Under the pieces are notes generated by a model. It had not been told where the DNA came from. It searched no databases and saw nothing but the letters and a program-made list of their open reading frames with translations. Below are positions 61,223-64,000 of a stretch of 64,000 bases of DNA, one piece after another. The stretch is from positions 1-64,000 of the forward strand of contig NZ_HE997653.1 of assembly GCF_000312485.1 (NCBI RefSeq), in the 5' to 3' direction. A program made the position numbers and the translations under genes. Within the stretch, counting starts at the first letter, position 1; every line of letters starts with the position of its first letter. This DNA is from Yersinia massiliensis CCUG 53443 (GTDB lineage: Bacteria > Pseudomonadota > Gammaproteobacteria > Enterobacterales > Enterobacteriaceae).

Positions 61223-61858
61223 CTAGACCGAAAATGCAAAAATAATCGTCGCCGAGCCATCAATATTTACGTCTTCAGTAACAGAACCATTCATTGTTGA
61301 GGTTCCCGCTAATCTTGGTATAACTGTCATATTTATCCCAAACGATTTGCCAGACGTAGCGATAGCAGCATTATTTGAAAAGATATAAGGATCATATGAC
61401 GGAGCCATATAGAAACTGTCCCCAGCTAGTTTTCCTGGCGCGTACATAAAAGTCTTTTTACCATCAACTGTAGGGGTATCTACTAAAACGGTATAATAAC
61501 CAATCTTACCCGTTCCATTAATGAACCCTAACCCATAATTTATTGTGGATGATGTATCACTCCTTGAAGCCGTACGGTTATCAATAGCTCTATAGCTTAA
61601 ATATGTTGGTGAGTCACAGTTCACTATCCAAGTCTTGCTCATTGTAGGCAATGAGGTGATAGTTGTTCCCGGTTTCACTTGCACCGCTGATATTCTACCT
61701 AAATCATAAACCCCATTATCAGGTGCGGTAATGTTACAAATTGGAACACCTAACTTCCCTTTAACTTTTAATTCAGCAGTAGGTGGTGCGGCGTGTGCTG
61801 CTGCCATGCCCAAAACCAAAGAAGATAAAACGCTCAGGCCAATCAGTTGCTTTTTCAT
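61223..61858 (-). CDS. DUF1120 fimbrial-type secreted protein, copy 1
   Basis: A 211-aa protein with signal peptide MKKQLIGLSVLSSLVLGMAAAHA. The mature part is a beta-rich DUF1120 domain with two Cys (PICNITAP and VNCDSPT), typical of fimbria-like surface proteins (beta-fimbriae type). Its signal peptide and first mature residues are almost the same as in copy 2, while the rest has diverged strongly. No chaperone or usher gene is seen. Confidence 0.8.
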   Translation of the reverse strand: MKKQLIGLSVLSSLVLGMAAAHAAPPTAELKVKGKLGVPICNITAPDNGVYDLGRISAVQVKPGTTITSLPTMSKTWIVNCDSPTYLSYRAIDNRTASRSDTSSTINYGLGFINGTGKIGYYTVLVDTPTVDGKKTFMYAPGKLAGDSFYMAPSYDPYIFSNNAAIATSGKSFGINMTVIPRLAGTSTMNGSVTEDVNIDGSATIIFAFSV

Positions 61859-62341
61859 GTGTAAGATATCCAAAATTAAAATGTAGGGTTAATTGATGAA
61901 TGGTCTGTCAGCATGTGATGTCATCTCTATTTTGAGTTTCATTAAAACATGATGTAAATCAATTTATTTTGTTGGGGTGATTAAACAATAATCAGGCATG
62001 GACGTATATCAGAACAGAAGTGGACTTGATGTCAGAATATTCCTACTGAATTTCTATCTTATTAAATTCATTATTATCAATACGTTAATCTTTAAATTAA
62101 TGCTCAAAAACAATCATTTTTGAAGGATCCAAGTGATGAAAATAAGCGGGAGATGGGTACCTGTTTGTCCTTCTGTCATCGCGAGTCAGCTACCCTTGAT
62201 ATTAGCGAGGAATTCACGCCGATGAGCATTGGTGTATTCTCCTTTATTTGTGAAAACAAACTGGCGTTATCAATAAAACAAAAAATAAGGGCCGAAATAA
62301 TATTCCGGCCCTTTTTCACTATTAATTTGTCTTCGCGGTAA
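61859..62341. other. duplicated promoter region between the two DUF1120 genes
   Basis: No gene. About 200 bp upstream of copy 1 (61860-62070) are nearly the same as upstream of copy 2 (62982-63190), so promoter and 5' coding region were duplicated together. The right part holds the terminator of copy 2. Confidence 0.7.
62287..62313 (-). terminator. intrinsic terminator of DUF1120 copy 2
   Basis: AAGGGCCG/CGGCCCTT stem followed on the minus strand by ATTTTTTG. It lies about 30 bp behind the stop at 62342. Confidence 0.8.
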
Positions 62342-62980
62342 TTAAATCCCGAAAGCGAAGTTCATGGTCATAGAACCGTCAAGCTCGGCATCGTCAGTGA
62401 TGGGGCCATTCATGGTGGTGGTGCCAGCCAACATTGGGCTCACTGTGATATCCGCCACAAACACTTTACCGGTGCTCTGGGTGTTAGCCGCTGATGACCA
62501 ACCGGTGCGTAAGCCTGTGGTCAAGCTAGCGGTTGTTGCTGCTGCAAACGTTGATGTTGCAGAAGAGAACAAGTTAGACGATTTGCCGTCTACAGTGCCG
62601 TTCTTAATCAGTGCAGTGTAGTAACCGATTTTGCCGGTCGTGTTCACGTTACCCAGGCCGAAGTTAGTGGTGGCAGCAACACTGGCAGATGCCGCACGGT
62701 TATCAACAGGCATGAAGTTCAGATAAGTATCAGCATCACAGGTCACCGTCCAGGTTTTCGTCATTGGGGTCAGCGCAGTCGTGGCCGTCCCTGATTTGAC
62801 TAAAGATGAAGACAATTTACCGAAATCATAAACACCTTCATCTGGAGAAGCGACGGTGCAGCTTGGAACAGTCAGTGTACCGATAACTTTCAATTCAGCT
62901 GTCGGTGGTGCGGCGTGTGCTGCAGTCATGCCCAAAACCAAAGAAGATAAAACGCTCAGACCAATCAGTTGCTTTTTCAT
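62342..62980 (-). CDS. DUF1120 fimbrial-type secreted protein, copy 2
   Basis: A 212-aa protein, paralogue of 61223-61858, with the same signal peptide except one residue (GMTAAHA). The mature part has VPSCTVASPDEGVYDFGKL and VTCDADTYLNF, with the paired Cys, and ends MNFAFGI like its relative (IFAFSV). Rich in Thr, Ser and Ala. A surface or fimbrial role is inferred from the family. Confidence 0.82.
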   Translation of the reverse strand: MKKQLIGLSVLSSLVLGMTAAHAAPPTAELKVIGTLTVPSCTVASPDEGVYDFGKLSSSLVKSGTATTALTPMTKTWTVTCDADTYLNFMPVDNRAASASVAATTNFGLGNVNTTGKIGYYTALIKNGTVDGKSSNLFSSATSTFAAATTASLTTGLRTGWSSAANTQSTGKVFVADITVSPMLAGTTTMNGPITDDAELDGSMTMNFAFGI

Positions 62981-63242
62981 GTGTAAAATATCCAAAATTA
63001 AAATGTAGGGTTAATTGATGAATGGTCTGTCAGCATGTGATGTCGTCTCTATTTTGAGTTTCACCAAAACATGATATAGATCAATGTATTTCGTTGGAGT
63101 GATTAAACAATAAACAGATGTGGGCGTATATCGGAATGGAAGCGGACTTAATGTGAGAATATTCCTACTGAGTTTTTATTTCATAAAAAATAGAATTATC
63201 AATAAACTATAATTTCATCAAATGCTCGCGGGTATCATTTTG

Positions 63243-63495
63243 GGCTCTGTTGCAAAAATCTTGAGGTGATAAACTGAAAGCCCCCATTTGCTGACGGAGC
63301 TGCACATGAACGTATTCAAAGGCCGGCATTTTCAGAGAAACATCATCCTGTGGGCGGTTCGCTGGTACTGCAAATACAGCATTAGCTACCGTGAACTGCA
63401 GGAGATGCGGCACTGTTGCAAAGTTCGCGATGAGCTAACCTTTTGTCTGATTGAAAGGCCTTACATTTCAAAAGCTCGGCACTGTTGCAAATAGC
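63243..63495. mobile_element. nested fragments of IS26-like (IS6-family) elements
   Basis: Three IS26-type ends lie in a row. GGCTCTGTTGCAAA (63243) starts a left end with the transposase N-terminus (63306-63408, MNVFKGRHFQRNIILWAVRW). This is cut by a right end in inverted form starting GGCACTGTTGCAAAG (63409). A third end, GGCACTGTTGCAAATAG, starts at 63478. The transposase is only about 34 codons long. Confidence 0.82.
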
Positions 63496-63623
63496 CGGTG
63501 ATGGTAGATGGTTGTATAGACTTTTTGTATGCTTATCATACGTCAGTGTGGTTAATGCAGTAGTGTAATAACATTTACTCATTTGTGAAATAAACCGCTG
63601 TTAGTGTAACTCAAGGAGGAGTA

Positions 63624-63776
63624 GTGAAAGGGTATGTCATTCCTACAGTTTTAGTCGTTGTAAGTTTAGTGAGTTTTTCGTTTGTAGCCGTGAGTGTGTT
63701 CGACCTATTGGGAGAAGGGTTGTATATCGGTGGGATATGTATTGATAATATTAGTATTTACCACAATCACTGCTAG
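63624..63776 (+). CDS. 50-aa membrane peptide of unknown function
   Basis: A small gene with a strong ribosome-binding site (AAGGAGGAG) before a GTG start. The product MKGYVIPTVLVVVSLVSFSF... has one hydrophobic helix (about 4-28), then FDLLGEGLYIGGICIDNISI and the end YHNHC. No similarity is recognised. It could be a type I toxin, a small stress protein or a secreted signal peptide. It lies between IS26-type remnants and IS copy 3. Confidence 0.6.
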   Translation: MKGYVIPTVLVVVSLVSFSFVAVSVFDLLGEGLYIGGICIDNISIYHNHC

Positions 63777-63826
63777 CTAGCAAAGGAGTAAGTGAGCAAT
63801 CTGAAAACCGAGACATCTGTTTATCC

Positions 63827-64000
63827 GGTTCTGTCGCATTAAGACATCATCAGGTAACATGCTGTTTTTTTAAAGATGTTGCCTACCCATGCCTCTGATC
63901 CGAAACGCCTTCAAACGCTTGCATTACCCCGTTGATATCATCGTACAATGTGTTCGCTGGTATCTGGCTTATGCCCTGAGCCTGCGCAATTTGGAAGAAA
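63827..64000 (+). mobile_element. IS6-family insertion sequence, copy 3 (cut by window end)
   Basis: The left terminal repeat GGTTCTGTCGCATTAAGAC and the following bases match copy 1 almost exactly. The element runs off the window. Confidence 0.9.
63889..64000 (+). CDS. IS6-family transposase, N-terminal part (copy 3)
   Basis: The first 37 codons (MPLIRNAFKRLHYPVDIIVQ and on) are the same as copy 1 up to LRN, then LEE instead of IEE. The gene continues beyond the window. Confidence 0.9.
   Translation, partial: MPLIRNAFKRLHYPVDIIVQCVRWYLAYALSLRNLEE

Noticed and set aside
62120-62341. A 73-codon plus-strand frame between the DUF1120 genes.
   Set aside because: It contains the intrinsic terminator of the neighbouring gene and has no domain.

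Overview
This window is part of a large, self-transmissible F-type (IncFII-like) plasmid of an enterobacterial host. The evidence is an R1-like replicon (copB, CopA antisense RNA, leader peptide, repA), a near-complete F-type transfer operon, an F-like oriT with traM, and an F-like leading region (psiB, psiA, a ParB-family protein, umuDC). The genus cannot be read from the sequence. A Morganellaceae-type or insect-associated host is possible, but this is a weak guess.

Layout. 1-3,700: finO, a putative oriR, repA, CopA, copB and a secreted PLD-type nuclease, on the minus strand. 3,675-34,144: the tra operon, read leftward from traY and traA to traI. It contains all core mating-pair-formation genes (A, L, E, K, B, V, C, trbI, W, U, trbC, N, F, trbB, H, G), the coupling protein traD and the relaxase traI. 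Interspersed are about ten small genes of unknown function and a hok-type toxin between a traS-like gene and traD. 34,261-35,226: a LuxR-type regulator in the traJ position, with a convincing FinP-like antisense RNA over its leader. 35,634-39,428: a metabolic cassette (MalY/PatB C-S lyase, a frameshifted NhaC-family antiporter and a LacI-type repressor) lying between traJ and traM, which are adjacent in F. 39,742-40,269: an inverted repeat around a 66-aa gene. 40,505-41,540: traM and oriT, with a predicted nic site at 41,528/41,529.

Leading region, 41,654-50,377. After a gene-19-type transglycosylase and a cluster of perfect hairpins, every gene lies on the minus strand, so the transferred plus strand is the template. 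Three copies of a roughly 450-bp structured repeat precede three gene blocks, and their stems are kept by compensatory changes. They look like the single-stranded promoters (Frpo/ssi type) that switch on early genes in the recipient. The unknown small proteins next to them are candidate anti-defence genes.

Right part, 50,900-64,000: a LexA-controlled umuDC operon; a VirC1-type ParA with a small partner, preceded by a 277-bp array of twelve GAATTC palindromes that looks like a centromere; a serine recombinase; a PIN-domain toxin with an excisionase-type partner; and then an IS6-family-rich segment. That segment has two full copies and one cut copy of the same IS, plus several nested remnants. 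Its cargo is ccdAB, a ResD-type recombinase, an orphan HicB-like protein, two diverged DUF1120 fimbrial-type genes and a 50-aa membrane peptide. A ColE1-like sequence fragment next to an IS end suggests a past cointegrate with a small plasmid.

Together the genes form a plasmid with R1-type copy control, FinOP-type transfer control, par, TA and resolution systems for stability, and SOS-inhibition and mutagenesis functions expressed early or after damage.
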